Source of the DNA: Flavobacterium sp. GSB-24
GTDB lineage: Bacteria; Bacteroidota; Bacteroidia; Flavobacteriales; Flavobacteriaceae
Assembly: GCF_027924665.1 (NCBI RefSeq)
Contig: NZ_AP027043.1
Span: 2,728,001 to 2,792,000 of the forward strand
Direction: 5' to 3'
Length of the DNA stretch: 64,000 nt
The position numbers were made by a program, and so were the translations under genes. Below the pieces are notes generated by a model that did no database searches, was not told where the DNA came from, and was given only the letters and a program-made list of their open reading frames with translations. Below, one piece after another: positions 32,471 to 43,500 of this stretch; the stretch's first letter is position 1, and the number at the start of each line of letters is the position of its first letter.

Positions 32471-35400
32471 TTATGGGTTTTTAATTTTTTGTACACTTAG
32501 AATTTCATTATAATTTCCATCTGTAAAGATATCAACACTTACTTCATAAGGACGCTTTGAATCTCCAGAAAATTTAAAATTTATTTCTGCTTTTATTTTT
32601 ACATTAGGATTAGCCTTTTTAAAATCAGATACTGCTTTTTCCATATTATACCACTCTCCACCAGCTCTATTTTGTACAGCATTTTGTGAAAAATAATTTA
32701 TTTGTTCACTCGGTCCGCCCCATTCATTTCTAAATATGTGGCCACCATCATCATTAGCTAATCCATCTTTAACACGTTTGGTTTGTTGCTGAAAACCTTC
32801 ATTTCTTGCTTTTGTAGCAAAATCAAGATCATCCATAACTGCCCTATTAACCCTACCTAAATCATCTGTTTCAAAAACATATTTTGCATTATCTACAGCA
32901 TATTTAAATTTCTTCATTAAAGGTGGAGATACATTTAGAAATTTATTCCAACCTTGCCCTTTGTCTCCAGATACTGCATGAATTTCATTGTCTAAAATTT
33001 CAGCCCATCTTTTCCCTTTATTATCTACTAAAATTAGTTTACCATCAAGTTTTTTAATAGACCATGTACTTGGTAATTGCTTAGTAATTTCAAGTAACTC
33101 AGCCAATTTTTTAGAACCTAATGTTGTGTTAAGATCCTCTAATACTTCTTTATCAAGATTACCTGAGAAAGATTTCCCCATCTCAATACCATCAGGACCA
33201 TCACATTGTGGACATTCATTAACTGGTGGAGTATCTACTTTAGTTGCTGTACCATTTGGTTCAATTCTATACCAATGTGTGTCTTCGGCACGTTTTATTC
33301 CATCTTTAAAAACGGTAATTGCTCCATCTGTTGTATAAACCGCCTTACCTGTTGCCTCTGAAAGAGCTCTAGCACTATCTAAGTCATTACATGAAAGTAA
33401 TATTATTTCTTTCTTATTTTTTAATTTTTTACTTAATAATTCACCTAGTTCTTCTGGGGTATGTTCTATTCCATCAACAAGAAATTTACCTTGATCTGTT
33501 GCATGTAAACTTAAAGATAATTGGTCAGAGCTTTTAATAGCCTTTTTTAAAGCATCCCCTATAGTTTCTCTTAATTTTTTACTAATACCTGGTTCTAGTT
33601 TTGATAAAGGCGTAATAACAAATTTACCAAATTTATCAACTCCAGCTTTTATAAGTGGACTGCTAATTTTTGCAAATTTACCCATTACTGCTCCTACAGC
33701 ATCAAGTTTGTCTAAAGTTTGGAAAAATGCTGCCAATCCCTCAGCTTCTCCCGCACCATAAAAGCAAGATATTACAACAAATCCAACTTCTCCCGTGGCA
33801 TAGGAAGCCATACAAGGATTGGCAGAATATTTATCCCATTGTTCTCCTGCAAGATCTCCAATTGTTGACCAGCTAAGTTTTGTTAAACCATCCCATAATT
33901 TAACAGCTTGATCATCTTCGTTTGTAATTATTTTAATTACCATAGAGGCTCCTTCTGGAACCCCTCCTAAAGCACCAACTAAACCATTCCAAATACCACA
34001 TGTAAATGCAAAACCACAACGGCTTTCGGAATACTTTGCTACATAGGCATTATTATTCGATATAAAATTGTTCAGTTTATCCTTAACTATACTAAATGTT
34101 AGTAATGAGTAAACCTGACCAGGGATTGGATTATAATCTGTATCATCCGGATTATAAAAACGAATTGGAATTTTCGCTTTTCCTATAATACCTGCTAAAC
34201 CATCTAACATTGCTGTTAAAGGATTAAAGGGAGTATAAGTTCCCTCAAATTTAGGTAATACCTCAATTAAAGCCTTAAGGTATTTATTCATTTGTGATGT
34301 TCCTTTTCCTTCTATACCATCACCAAGAAAGGTTTTAATTGAGGGATCAGCAGCATTTGTAAAATCTATTAATAAACCAATTTCTTTTCCTTTAATAGAA
34401 TTTAAATAGTTGTTTATCTCGGTCTTTTTTTCTTCTGGAGTTAAGGAATCAACAAAATATATTTTACATAAAATTCCTGAATCTTTCTGTATTCCTGCTA
34501 ATTGATTTAATATTTTTTGTTTCTCTTTTTCTGAAATTACGGTTGCTAAATCAAAAACGTGAGTAGTTTGTGTGTTAACATCAGTTTTGTCTTCTGTGTA
34601 ATTTTTGTTGGCATTTTTCCCTAAGTTAACTACATAATTTTCATAACTTGGATCGGTTCCATCACCACCAATGCTATCAGGAGCATTACATCCGAGATTG
34701 CCCCAGTATATGCTTCTTGTTTCTTTAGTTTTAACAAAATATTGAGCTGCGCTATAATCGGCGATATATTTGTTTAATGCCGCTGTATCTTTGTCTTCTA
34801 TAATTTTTCTTAATCTTTCGTTATAATCGGTTCTTAGATATTTTCTGTTATCACAAGTTTCTTTATTATTAAAGATTAACCAAATTGGAGCGCTGCCACT
34901 TGGCTTTTTGAAATAATTTTCAGCTTCATAATCTTTACCATTACCATTCAGTTTATAAGTTTTTGAGTCTAAATTCCAAACGTAATTTAAGGTGTCTTTA
35001 CCTACTATAGATTGAAAAGCAATAAGCATTCCTTCATCTGGTTTTGGAATTTTATTTCCAGAGAGAATAGTTCGGGTATTAGTTGTCACAAATTCCCACT
35101 TAGGGGTTAGTCCATATCCACCAGCCAAAGCCCCAGAAGAACTTTTCTGGAAACCATAGAATTTCCATCCGCCGCTATGAATGATGTCCCAGTCGTTGTG
35201 AGATAAAACAGTACCGTTTCCATAATCCATTAAAAGATTAGTTTTACCTGATTCTGCTTCTGTTGAAAATGGATGTTTTAGTCCAAAAATACCGTGTCCT
35301 AATTCGTGTGCAGCAGTTTTTAAATTTCCGCTGTTAAATACAAAGGCATACTGGCCACCTAAAGGCATAAAACCGTCATAACCATTTTGGCCCGATTTTC

Positions 35401-37921
35401 CAGTATATAGAACATAGTACGTTTTATCGTTGTATTTAAAATCGGCATTAGCTTCTATTTGACTTATTATATCTATCTGGCCGTCTGTGTAAACATTTAA
35501 AAGATCACTGTTGCCACTTTCTATTTCAGATGGCAGATCGTTAATTTTTACATTTTGAGATGTTACTGTAAACTCAATACCAGCTTTGTTATAAACATCA
35601 TTAAGGAATTTTGCTGCATCAGCATTATCTGGAGTTTTCGCTCCATTTATTCCTAATAAGGTTACACTAATTGGCGTTTTCTTGGTTAAATGCCAAACAT
35701 TTAATTTACCTGCAACATCAGATTTTCCTTCAACAGTTTTAGTTGTGTCTTGTGCCGATTTTACTGGTGCTCCTTTTACTGTTGCAATAATGGCATCTTT
35801 ACCAAAATTCAGCGTTTTCTTCAGTAAAATTTTTGCGGTATTGTCTGATGTGTTCCATTCAGCATCAACTTTTCCTCCAGAGCTTGTTTTAAAGACAATA
35901 TCAGAGCTTTTTTTACCATTAGAGAATTCTGCTCTTGCTATAACATAATCGTCTCCTTTTAAGTCTGATACTGCTTTGTAATTAACTTTATAAACTTTTC
36001 CGTCACCTGTTGGAATAAGTTCGTAACTGCTTTTAAGTTTTGCAGATCCATTTTCAGGCTGTGGGTCAAAAGCATATTTGGCTTCTTTACTATCTTCAAA
36101 AGTAATTTTTACATCTGGAGATGAAATTTGAGCAACTTCTCCGCTAGATGACATTCCATTTGTATTAGAAGCTGTTGCTTTTCCGCCAGGGGCAGGAGCA
36201 CCAATAGTTGGCGCAGCACTTCCGTTAGCAGGAATTGTAACAGTAGTTCCGTTTTTATCCGTATAAACCTGATCGTATGGAGATTTCGGAAGCGTTGTTT
36301 TAGCTCCATTTTCTCCAATGATAGTTGTACTTCCATCAGGATTTAAAGTCGCCGATTTTACAACATAATCTAATTTTCCTTCAATTGGTTTTCCGTCACT
36401 TCCTAAAATATCGGTAAGGATTTTATCACCATCAGCCATGTTGCTCCATGTAGGATCATAGCTTGCAATAATTTCTCCAGAGATCAGTTTAAAATCGGTA
36501 TTGACACCAATGTTATCAAAAGTAATTCTGATACGAGAATATTTTCCAATATCTGGGCCACCTGCAGCATTTGCGGCATCTATAAGGGTTCTGAATTTTT
36601 CTAAGAATGGTAAAGTAACATAACCGTCTCCGCTAAATTTACCGTTGCTTCCGCTCGAATGCAATACTACAATTGGGAAATCTCCCGCTTTTACCACATC
36701 ATTGGCAAATAATTCTGGAAGCGGATTTTTATTGGCTAAATCTGCTGGATCTGGTTTAATACCACAGCCTACAAAAGCAATTTCGTCTTTTGCCATTGTG
36801 GTAAATTCCTGAATTGTACTGTGGGTATATTTACCAACTTCGCAAGATGCACCAACTGTATATTCGTAAGTTGCATTTGGTTTTAAATTGCTGATAGTTG
36901 CAAATTCTCTTGGCGTAACTATTTTATACCAATCTGAATCTGCATTTTTTTCGCGGTAATTTACCTGATAGTCAAAGTTATCAATGTCACCGCTCCACGT
37001 TATTTTGGCTTGATCTTGGCTGATATCTGTGGTAGTGATTGCCAGCGGTGCCGTACAATAGGTTTCGTAAGTAAAAGAGAAAATTTCGCTGTATCCGTTA
37101 TTTTTAAAAACACCAACTTCTTCAGCTCCCAAGAGAGCTTTTGCTTTTACTCTCCAAGCATATTTTTTGCCAGGAAGTAATTGCGGTTCTGAAACGCCAT
37201 ATTGCAGTGTAGTCGAACGTGTTGTGGTTGTATAAAGAGGAGGTGAGTAGGCAAATGCATTTTGAACTGGAGTATATTTATCCCAGATTTCAACTAATGA
37301 AAATTCGTATTCTACATTGCTGACATTGATTTGTCGCGGTGTCCAGCTGAAAATAATGTTTTGAATGTTCTGCTGCATTATTGAAGCATTGTTCAATGGC
37401 AGGTTCAAGAACGGTGGATCATTTTGGAAAATGATCGTCGTTACACTGGTTTTTTTAGACAGTTTTTTGTTGGTCGCAAAATCATAAACCTCAACAGAAA
37501 AAGTATAAATGCCTTCTGGAAGTGCCTGAGCATATTGATTTGGGTTAACTCCAAGAAGATTTTGATATTCAAAGTATGGTGCTAAATCTACGTTGGTCAA
37601 CTGAAGCGGAACTCCACCTTCTAGAAAAAGATCTCTCGCTCCAACTACAAAATCGTTTGTCATCAGCGAAATCGACTGTCCTTGGAAATAACATTTTAAT
37701 CGAATCTGGCGATTAGAAATCGTTAAATCATTTAAGGCAATCTGCACTTTAATAGGACTATTTATGGTAGTCGCATCGGCATAATTGTTTAAGTAGATTG
37801 GAGATGGCTGTGTAATCTGCGTACTTATAGTAACTGGAAAAGTCTGTGCTATACCAGAAACCATTGCCGAAAGCCAAAACCCAAGGGTTAGAAATAGTTG
37901 AAATTGTAGTTTTTTTAGCAT
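32471..37921 (-). CDS. Giant secreted polymorphic-toxin-like protein with C-terminal nuclease domain
   Basis: The 1816-residue protein has a signal peptide (about 1-26), beta-rich repeats (30-285), an FN3 domain (about 289-377), a Gly/Ser-rich region, and a zinc metallopeptidase-like motif HELGH at 872-876 followed by His883 and a Met-turn-like LLMDY. Next come a TPM-like alpha/beta segment (about 1105-1190), a glycine-rich hydrophobic stretch (about 1240-1430), and a clan CD protease-like pair (His1473 in SLHATDQG, Cys1511 in ILLSC). The end (about 1690-1816) matches the Endonuclea_NS_2 pattern: DDGGH at 1724-1728, EWGGPSEQIN and GDSKRPYEV. I see no T9SS sorting domain. Secretion and toxin function are inferred. 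Confidence 0.78.
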   Translation of the reverse strand: MLKKLQFQLFLTLGFWLSAMVSGIAQTFPVTISTQITQPSPIYLNNYADATTINSPIKVQIALNDLTISNRQIRLKCYFQGQSISLMTNDFVVGARDLFLEGGVPLQLTNVDLAPYFEYQNLLGVNPNQYAQALPEGIYTFSVEVYDFATNKKLSKKTSVTTIIFQNDPPFLNLPLNNASIMQQNIQNIIFSWTPRQINVSNVEYEFSLVEIWDKYTPVQNAFAYSPPLYTTTTRSTTLQYGVSEPQLLPGKKYAWRVKAKALLGAEEVGVFKNNGYSEIFSFTYETYCTAPLAITTTDISQDQAKITWSGDIDNFDYQVNYREKNADSDWYKIVTPREFATISNLKPNATYEYTVGASCEVGKYTHSTIQEFTTMAKDEIAFVGCGIKPDPADLANKNPLPELFANDVVKAGDFPIVVLHSSGSNGKFSGDGYVTLPFLEKFRTLIDAANAAGGPDIGKYSRIRITFDNIGVNTDFKLISGEIIASYDPTWSNMADGDKILTDILGSDGKPIEGKLDYVVKSATLNPDGSTTIIGENGAKTTLPKSPYDQVYTDKNGTTVTIPANGSAAPTIGAPAPGGKATASNTNGMSSSGEVAQISSPDVKITFEDSKEAKYAFDPQPENGSAKLKSSYELIPTGDGKVYKVNYKAVSDLKGDDYVIARAEFSNGKKSSDIVFKTSSGGKVDAEWNTSDNTAKILLKKTLNFGKDAIIATVKGAPVKSAQDTTKTVEGKSDVAGKLNVWHLTKKTPISVTLLGINGAKTPDNADAAKFLNDVYNKAGIEFTVTSQNVKINDLPSEIESGNSDLLNVYTDGQIDIISQIEANADFKYNDKTYYVLYTGKSGQNGYDGFMPLGGQYAFVFNSGNLKTAAHELGHGIFGLKHPFSTEAESGKTNLLMDYGNGTVLSHNDWDIIHSGGWKFYGFQKSSSGALAGGYGLTPKWEFVTTNTRTILSGNKIPKPDEGMLIAFQSIVGKDTLNYVWNLDSKTYKLNGNGKDYEAENYFKKPSGSAPIWLIFNNKETCDNRKYLRTDYNERLRKIIEDKDTAALNKYIADYSAAQYFVKTKETRSIYWGNLGCNAPDSIGGDGTDPSYENYVVNLGKNANKNYTEDKTDVNTQTTHVFDLATVISEKEKQKILNQLAGIQKDSGILCKIYFVDSLTPEEKKTEINNYLNSIKGKEIGLLIDFTNAADPSIKTFLGDGIEGKGTSQMNKYLKALIEVLPKFEGTYTPFNPLTAMLDGLAGIIGKAKIPIRFYNPDDTDYNPIPGQVYSLLTFSIVKDKLNNFISNNNAYVAKYSESRCGFAFTCGIWNGLVGALGGVPEGASMVIKIITNEDDQAVKLWDGLTKLSWSTIGDLAGEQWDKYSANPCMASYATGEVGFVVISCFYGAGEAEGLAAFFQTLDKLDAVGAVMGKFAKISSPLIKAGVDKFGKFVITPLSKLEPGISKKLRETIGDALKKAIKSSDQLSLSLHATDQGKFLVDGIEHTPEELGELLSKKLKNKKEIILLSCNDLDSARALSEATGKAVYTTDGAITVFKDGIKRAEDTHWYRIEPNGTATKVDTPPVNECPQCDGPDGIEMGKSFSGNLDKEVLEDLNTTLGSKKLAELLEITKQLPSTWSIKKLDGKLILVDNKGKRWAEILDNEIHAVSGDKGQGWNKFLNVSPPLMKKFKYAVDNAKYVFETDDLGRVNRAVMDDLDFATKARNEGFQQQTKRVKDGLANDDGGHIFRNEWGGPSEQINYFSQNAVQNRAGGEWYNMEKAVSDFKKANPNVKIKAEINFKFSGDSKRPYEVSVDIFTDGNYNEILSVQKIKNP

Positions 37922-37960
37922 TTGGGTGTTTTTATAACTATTATACTTTAAAATCTTCTC

Positions 37961-40408
37961 TTAATGTTTTAATTCGATTGAATCGTTTACTGCTTTTTCT
38001 ACCGCTAATTGATGGTAGAATGGAATCATTTTTTCTTCTAATTGTTTACTGATTTCTGCAGCAGGTTTTTTGTCATTATTTAAATCAAAAAATGTATTGA
38101 CTTCCTGTTTACTGAAAGCAGCGAATGATTCGTTATTCTGCAGTTCGCTCTGTGGTAACTTTGCAAGAAGCGCAAACTCTTTCATCATCCATCTGTGATG
38201 GATTAGCTGTTCTTCACTTTTTTTACTTCTTTCTACTAATTTTAAATATCTGTTGTAAGCGGCTTTATCTTTTGCATCTTCGCTGTTAACTCCGTGCATT
38301 TTATCTGTATTGACACGGCCAATTGCGGCCACATAAACCTGTTCGATATTTTGATCTTTTGCTGCTATTTCGCGATTTAATTGCTGCACAATATCAAAAA
38401 GTATAGTGTTGTATTGAGCAACTGTTTCTTTATCTAAATTATAGGCATCTAGATAATCCAATACTTTTTCTTTGAATTCTTTGTCGTCTAATGTCATTCG
38501 AACAACATTAAGAAGCTGATTCAGTTTTTCTGATTCTGATTCAGGAACTGGTTTCAAATCATTTTGAAGCTGTTCCAGTTTTGTGATAATTTCACTTTTT
38601 GTTCCTTCCAAAACAACATCTTTGGATGAAATTTTGAGAATATTATCCGGTGTTTCATTTGCCGTAACTGCTGGTTTTTCTTCTACTCTTTTTGGACGAA
38701 GTTTTATTTTATCAAAAGAATACGTGTATGATAAAGTTGCTGTTATATCATTATTTCTTACAGTTTGAGAGCTGCTAAAAAGTGTTATACAGTTCAATCC
38801 GAAATTATGCTTTTGCAGATAGATATAAGATCCGTTTAAGCGGATATTAAAAACGTCATTTACTTTTTCACCATCATTAAAACTGGTATTGTAACTAGTA
38901 GAAAACGAGGTATTTAGTTTTTTGTCATAAAATAATTTAGTAGCTCCAATTGTTGGTCCTAAAATTAAATTATCACCAGCATCTAGTTTTCCAATAGTAC
39001 TGTTAAAAGAAGCGGTTAGATTTAGGTCTTTTTTCGGGTAACCAATAATATAGGAAAGTCCTGTATTGTAATAAGTACTTGCACCGCCTGTAATTGTTTT
39101 TCCTTCTTGCTGATTTACTGCATCTTGCATGCTGAATGTCGCATTGAAAGCTTGTTTTTGCTTTTTATCATTTTTAAGAAGGTAATTAATAGTAATGGCT
39201 GCGTTTTGATTGACTTGTCTGAAATTTAAGGTATCTAAAAATTCATATTCTGAGGTTTGATTGATGTAATCAAATTGATTTCGGCTGTTGGTATACGATT
39301 GAAAATTAGAGTAATTAAGGTTAAAATTTAATTTTTGGTTGGCTCTGAAATCGGCGCTGATAGAAGAAACTAGTCTTTTCATCTGACTTTGTTTCTGTTT
39401 GTCTAAATTGTCTTTCTGTAAACCTAAATTCAGGTTTAAACTCAATTTATCTTTGTATAAAGTCTGAGAAGCATTTACGGTAACATTTTCTAAGTCATTA
39501 TTAAAATAATAACCTCCTAATGTTCTGTAGTTTGGATCAATGCGTTCGTAGCCTAAGCCTAAAGTTCCTTTGCCGGCAGGATAAACCAACTGTCCTTTTA
39601 AGGCTTTATAACTTGCTGTTGTTGAGTTAGAGTTTAAAAATAAAGAAGCAACATTTTCGGCTTTTCTATTATCGAGTACTCTTGTATCTTCGGTAATACT
39701 GCTATTGGCAAATTCCGTTAAAACTTGTAATTTTTTGAATAGTTTAAAAGAAGTTTCAAAACTAATTGCCGCATTTTCTTTTGGAGAAACACCTAATTCA
39801 TAAGGAATTGGAATTGATAGCGAATTCATCTCGTCTTTAGCCTTAAAAAAGGTAAGTCCAAGATTTATTTTTTCTAAAGAATATTGGGTTTTAAATCCGT
39901 AACCAAATCTTTTGTAAGTAGGAACAAGTTCGGTGTTTAAAACATCGTATTCGCTGCTTCGAACCAAACGTCCGTACATTGCACTAATCTTAAATTTTCC
40001 CTGCGGCGTTAAATCAACACCTAAACCTGTGAACTGATGTCCTGCTAAAGTATAAGGAGAAAAAGTCATGCTCACATCTCCAATATGCCCTGTAATCCAT
40101 TTATAAGAAGGATGAATACTTAAGCGATTCATAAGAACAGGCTTATTGTACCCAAATTTTTGACTGGTATACGAAAATGAAAAAGGTATATTATATAAAC
40201 CTGCGACGTTCACATTAATATTTCCGTTTAAGAAATAGGTAAAAGGCTCTCTGGCTGCATTTCCAGAATAGAATACTCCGCTGGCAGAAGCACCACCGGA
40301 GACATTTATTAGTTTGGCTTTTCCTAATTCTTCAACATTGAAATTTTGCGCAAATCCTAAGGCATTACACAATACGATGCTAAAAAATAATATTCTTTTT
40401 AAATTCAT
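37961..40408 (-). CDS. Putative outer-membrane beta-barrel protein with helical C-terminal domain
   Basis: The 815-residue protein has a signal peptide (to about residue 20, ending GFAQ) and then some 540 residues of alternating strands with many aromatic ends (SFSYTSQKFGY, FNLNYSNFQSYTN, ATLSYTYSFDKIKL), typical of a large outer-membrane barrel. From about residue 590 the character changes to charged helices with possible coiled-coil (EIITKLEQLQNDL, QLNREIAAKDQNIEQVY). No plug or TonB box is evident. It lies 39 bp upstream of the toxin gene. It could anchor or export its neighbours; that is inference. Confidence 0.65.
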   Translation of the reverse strand: MNLKRILFFSIVLCNALGFAQNFNVEELGKAKLINVSGGASASGVFYSGNAAREPFTYFLNGNINVNVAGLYNIPFSFSYTSQKFGYNKPVLMNRLSIHPSYKWITGHIGDVSMTFSPYTLAGHQFTGLGVDLTPQGKFKISAMYGRLVRSSEYDVLNTELVPTYKRFGYGFKTQYSLEKINLGLTFFKAKDEMNSLSIPIPYELGVSPKENAAISFETSFKLFKKLQVLTEFANSSITEDTRVLDNRKAENVASLFLNSNSTTASYKALKGQLVYPAGKGTLGLGYERIDPNYRTLGGYYFNNDLENVTVNASQTLYKDKLSLNLNLGLQKDNLDKQKQSQMKRLVSSISADFRANQKLNFNLNYSNFQSYTNSRNQFDYINQTSEYEFLDTLNFRQVNQNAAITINYLLKNDKKQKQAFNATFSMQDAVNQQEGKTITGGASTYYNTGLSYIIGYPKKDLNLTASFNSTIGKLDAGDNLILGPTIGATKLFYDKKLNTSFSTSYNTSFNDGEKVNDVFNIRLNGSYIYLQKHNFGLNCITLFSSSQTVRNNDITATLSYTYSFDKIKLRPKRVEEKPAVTANETPDNILKISSKDVVLEGTKSEIITKLEQLQNDLKPVPESESEKLNQLLNVVRMTLDDKEFKEKVLDYLDAYNLDKETVAQYNTILFDIVQQLNREIAAKDQNIEQVYVAAIGRVNTDKMHGVNSEDAKDKAAYNRYLKLVERSKKSEEQLIHHRWMMKEFALLAKLPQSELQNNESFAAFSKQEVNTFFDLNNDKKPAAEISKQLEEKMIPFYHQLAVEKAVNDSIELKH

Positions 40409-40501
40409 TATGATAAATTCAGGGCAATGAAATAGGGAAGGGCTAACCTTATATTTCGAACTATTTTATTAAAAATTGACTTTTTGTTTTAATGACCGGG
40501 C

Positions 40502-43500
40502 TTATTGTATAATTAATTTTCTCAGCTTAGTTCCTTGCTGCGATTCAAACAATACAAAGTAAATCCCTGATGAAAGTCCGCTTAAGTTAAAATTGAACGA
40601 ATATGCATCTTTTCCATTTTCACTTTTGGAAGCAATTACTACGTTATTATTTAAGTTATACACTTTTATGCTTGCCGGCATTACTTTATCTAATGTTACA
40701 TCTACGGTAAATACTCCGTTAGAAGGATTTGGATAAATTTTCAAGTCGAATTTTTTCTGTAAATCTGTTTCATCTGGATCGACATATTCTCCTTCTGTAA
40801 CCAAAATTGTTTTGGTTTGATTAGCCGTACATCTTCCTTTTTCTGTATTTATAGTAATATCGTATTCGCCTGCTTTTGCAAAACTCATTTCGGCATAATC
40901 TCCGTTATTGGTAGTTACAACTGCTTCTGAAGGTAATATCCATTCGATTTTATCTGCTTTTGGATTACTAATATCAACGATAATGAATTTTTCATTTACA
41001 AATACTTGAGAAGACATGGCAAACTCAGCGCTAATATCAGATTCCTGACTTGAAATATTAATGGTATCTGTTGCCTGACAGCCTAATTTGTTTGTTACCA
41101 CAACAGTATAATTTGCAGGTTCAGAAACAGTAATCATTGCATTCGTGCTTTTGAAACCTTTATCAGAAGTCCACAGATAAGTTGCTTTATCATCATCTAT
41201 TGTTGCATTGATTGTCAGACTTTGTTTGTAGCAGAGCGTAACATCTTCTCCAAGATAAATCACATCTTTTGGAGGATCAACAACAGTGTAATTTCTTGTG
41301 ATTTTACAACCTCTGAAATCTGTAATTTCTATCGAATATTCGCCCGCAGATGCATTGCTAAGTGTATTTGTTTTTTCGCCTGTATTCCATAAATAAGTGT
41401 ATGGAGCAGTACCAGCAATTGGAGTTACGACAATTTTCGCATCAGAACCAAGGTAACATGTTGGCATTTTGATGGTTTCTGAAGCATCAAGATGTGCTGG
41501 AGCAACAAACGAAATAGATTTAGTAAAACTGCAACCGTTAAAATCGGTAACTGTTACAGAATAAGTTCCTGGTGCAACATTTTTTAGAATTTCTGTTGTT
41601 GCTCCAGTATTCCATAAATAATTATATGGTTTGGTTCCGCCAACTGGAGTTTGAGCAATTGTCCAATCATTTCCGTCACCACACAATGTGTAATCTGCAG
41701 AAAGTGTATTGTCTAGTTTTTGAGGTTCATTAATGATAAACGAATCACTTTTAGAAACGTTGTTTTTGGTATCGGTTACCTCAACATAATACGTTCCGAT
41801 TCCTAGATTTCCTAAAGTTACATTTGTTCCTAAAACTCCTGTATCTGGAACAGCATGCCATTTATATGTGTAACCAGCAAGACCACCAGCTGCGTTTGCT
41901 CTAAGACTTGCATTTTTATCTCCGTTACATAAAACTGCATTTACTGGCGTAATATTTACTACTAATAATGCAGGTTGTGATATTTCGTAAAGTTCTGAAG
42001 TTACAGAACATCCTTTAGCATCTGTTACAATTGCATAATATTTACCTGCTGCTAGATTTGATACTGTTGAGGTTGTCCCAGTTACTTGAGCATTTGAACT
42101 TGTAAACCATTTATAGTTATAAGCAGTTGTTCCGCCTTGAACAGTGATGCTGATGCTTCCGTTAGAAAGTCCAAAACCTGTAGCAGGAGTAACTGTGTTT
42201 TGAATTATTACAAGTTGTTTAGGTTCTGTAATTTCAACATTTACAATCGAAGTGTAATTACAACCTTTACTGTCTTGTACTTGTATGTCGTAAGTGTTTG
42301 CTTTTAAATTAGGAATTACTGCGGTTAAATTATCAAAAGCTACCCAATTACTGTATCCAGAATCTTGCGATTTGTAACGGTATTGAAATATATTGCTTCC
42401 GCCTGAAGCAGTAAGAGTAATTGTACCATCATTGTAACCTAGACAGCTCACATTTTTTTGTGTATTTGTTACTACTATAGCATCTGGCTGTGTAATTACA
42501 ATTGATTTACTAGTAACTTCTACTTTATTAAAATCTTTTACAATTGCATAATAAGTTCCAATTTCCAGATTGTTTAATAGTGCACTAGATTCGTTTGGAA
42601 TTTTTATTCCGTTCTTGTACCAAGAAATAGTTCTTATACCAAATCCGCCATTAACCACTGCAGTTATAGAACCATTCTGACCATTGTTACAAGTAATTTC
42701 TGCCGATTGACTAATGCTGATTTCTAATACATTATTGTTAAAATCAAATTCTGTTGATTTTGTACATCCAGTTGCATCTGTTGCAGAAACTGTATATATG
42801 CTTGAAGCAAGATTTGTAAAATCAATTTGTTTTAATGTCGAATTTGGAACATCTTTAATAATAGTTCCGTTGCTGTCTTTGCATACATATCTGTAGGGAG
42901 CAACTCCACCTACGATTTCGATATGCAGTGCACCGTCACTATTTCCAGCGGTTGGAATAGTTGGTACGATTTTGTCTAAATCAAATCCGAAATCTTGCGG
43001 CTGATCAATTATAATATTGCTTAAAGTTCCCACACATAAATTTCCGTCATAAACCGAAACAGAATAAGTGCCTTTTCTTAAGCTGTATTGGTTTTTTGCT
43101 GCGCTTCCGTTACTCCATAAATAAGTATATACAGGGGCTCCCGCAACGATATCTGGAGTTCCTCCGGTAACATTAATTTCTACGACTCCATCAAATCCGT
43201 CATAACAAGTAACATCTTGTTTGTTTGCTGTTGTAACAATAATTTGAGTTGGCTGCTTAATTTCAAATAGAGGAGAAGTTACTTGATTGTTGTTTGAATC
43301 TATAACACTCACATAATATTTACCTGTTACAATGTTTCCTGTTGCTGCTTCAGCATCTAAAGTTGTATTGATTAAAGTACCGTTTTCTTTATACCATTTG
43401 TAAGTATAAAATCCTTGTGCGTTGGGAACACCAGTTCCTGCAGCAGCTTTTGCTTTTAAAATACCTGTTGCGCCAAAACAATCAATAGTTTTTGCGATTG

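Noticed and set aside
35682..35948. 88-codon plus-strand frame inside the toxin gene
   Set aside because: Antisense shadow; no start context or homology.
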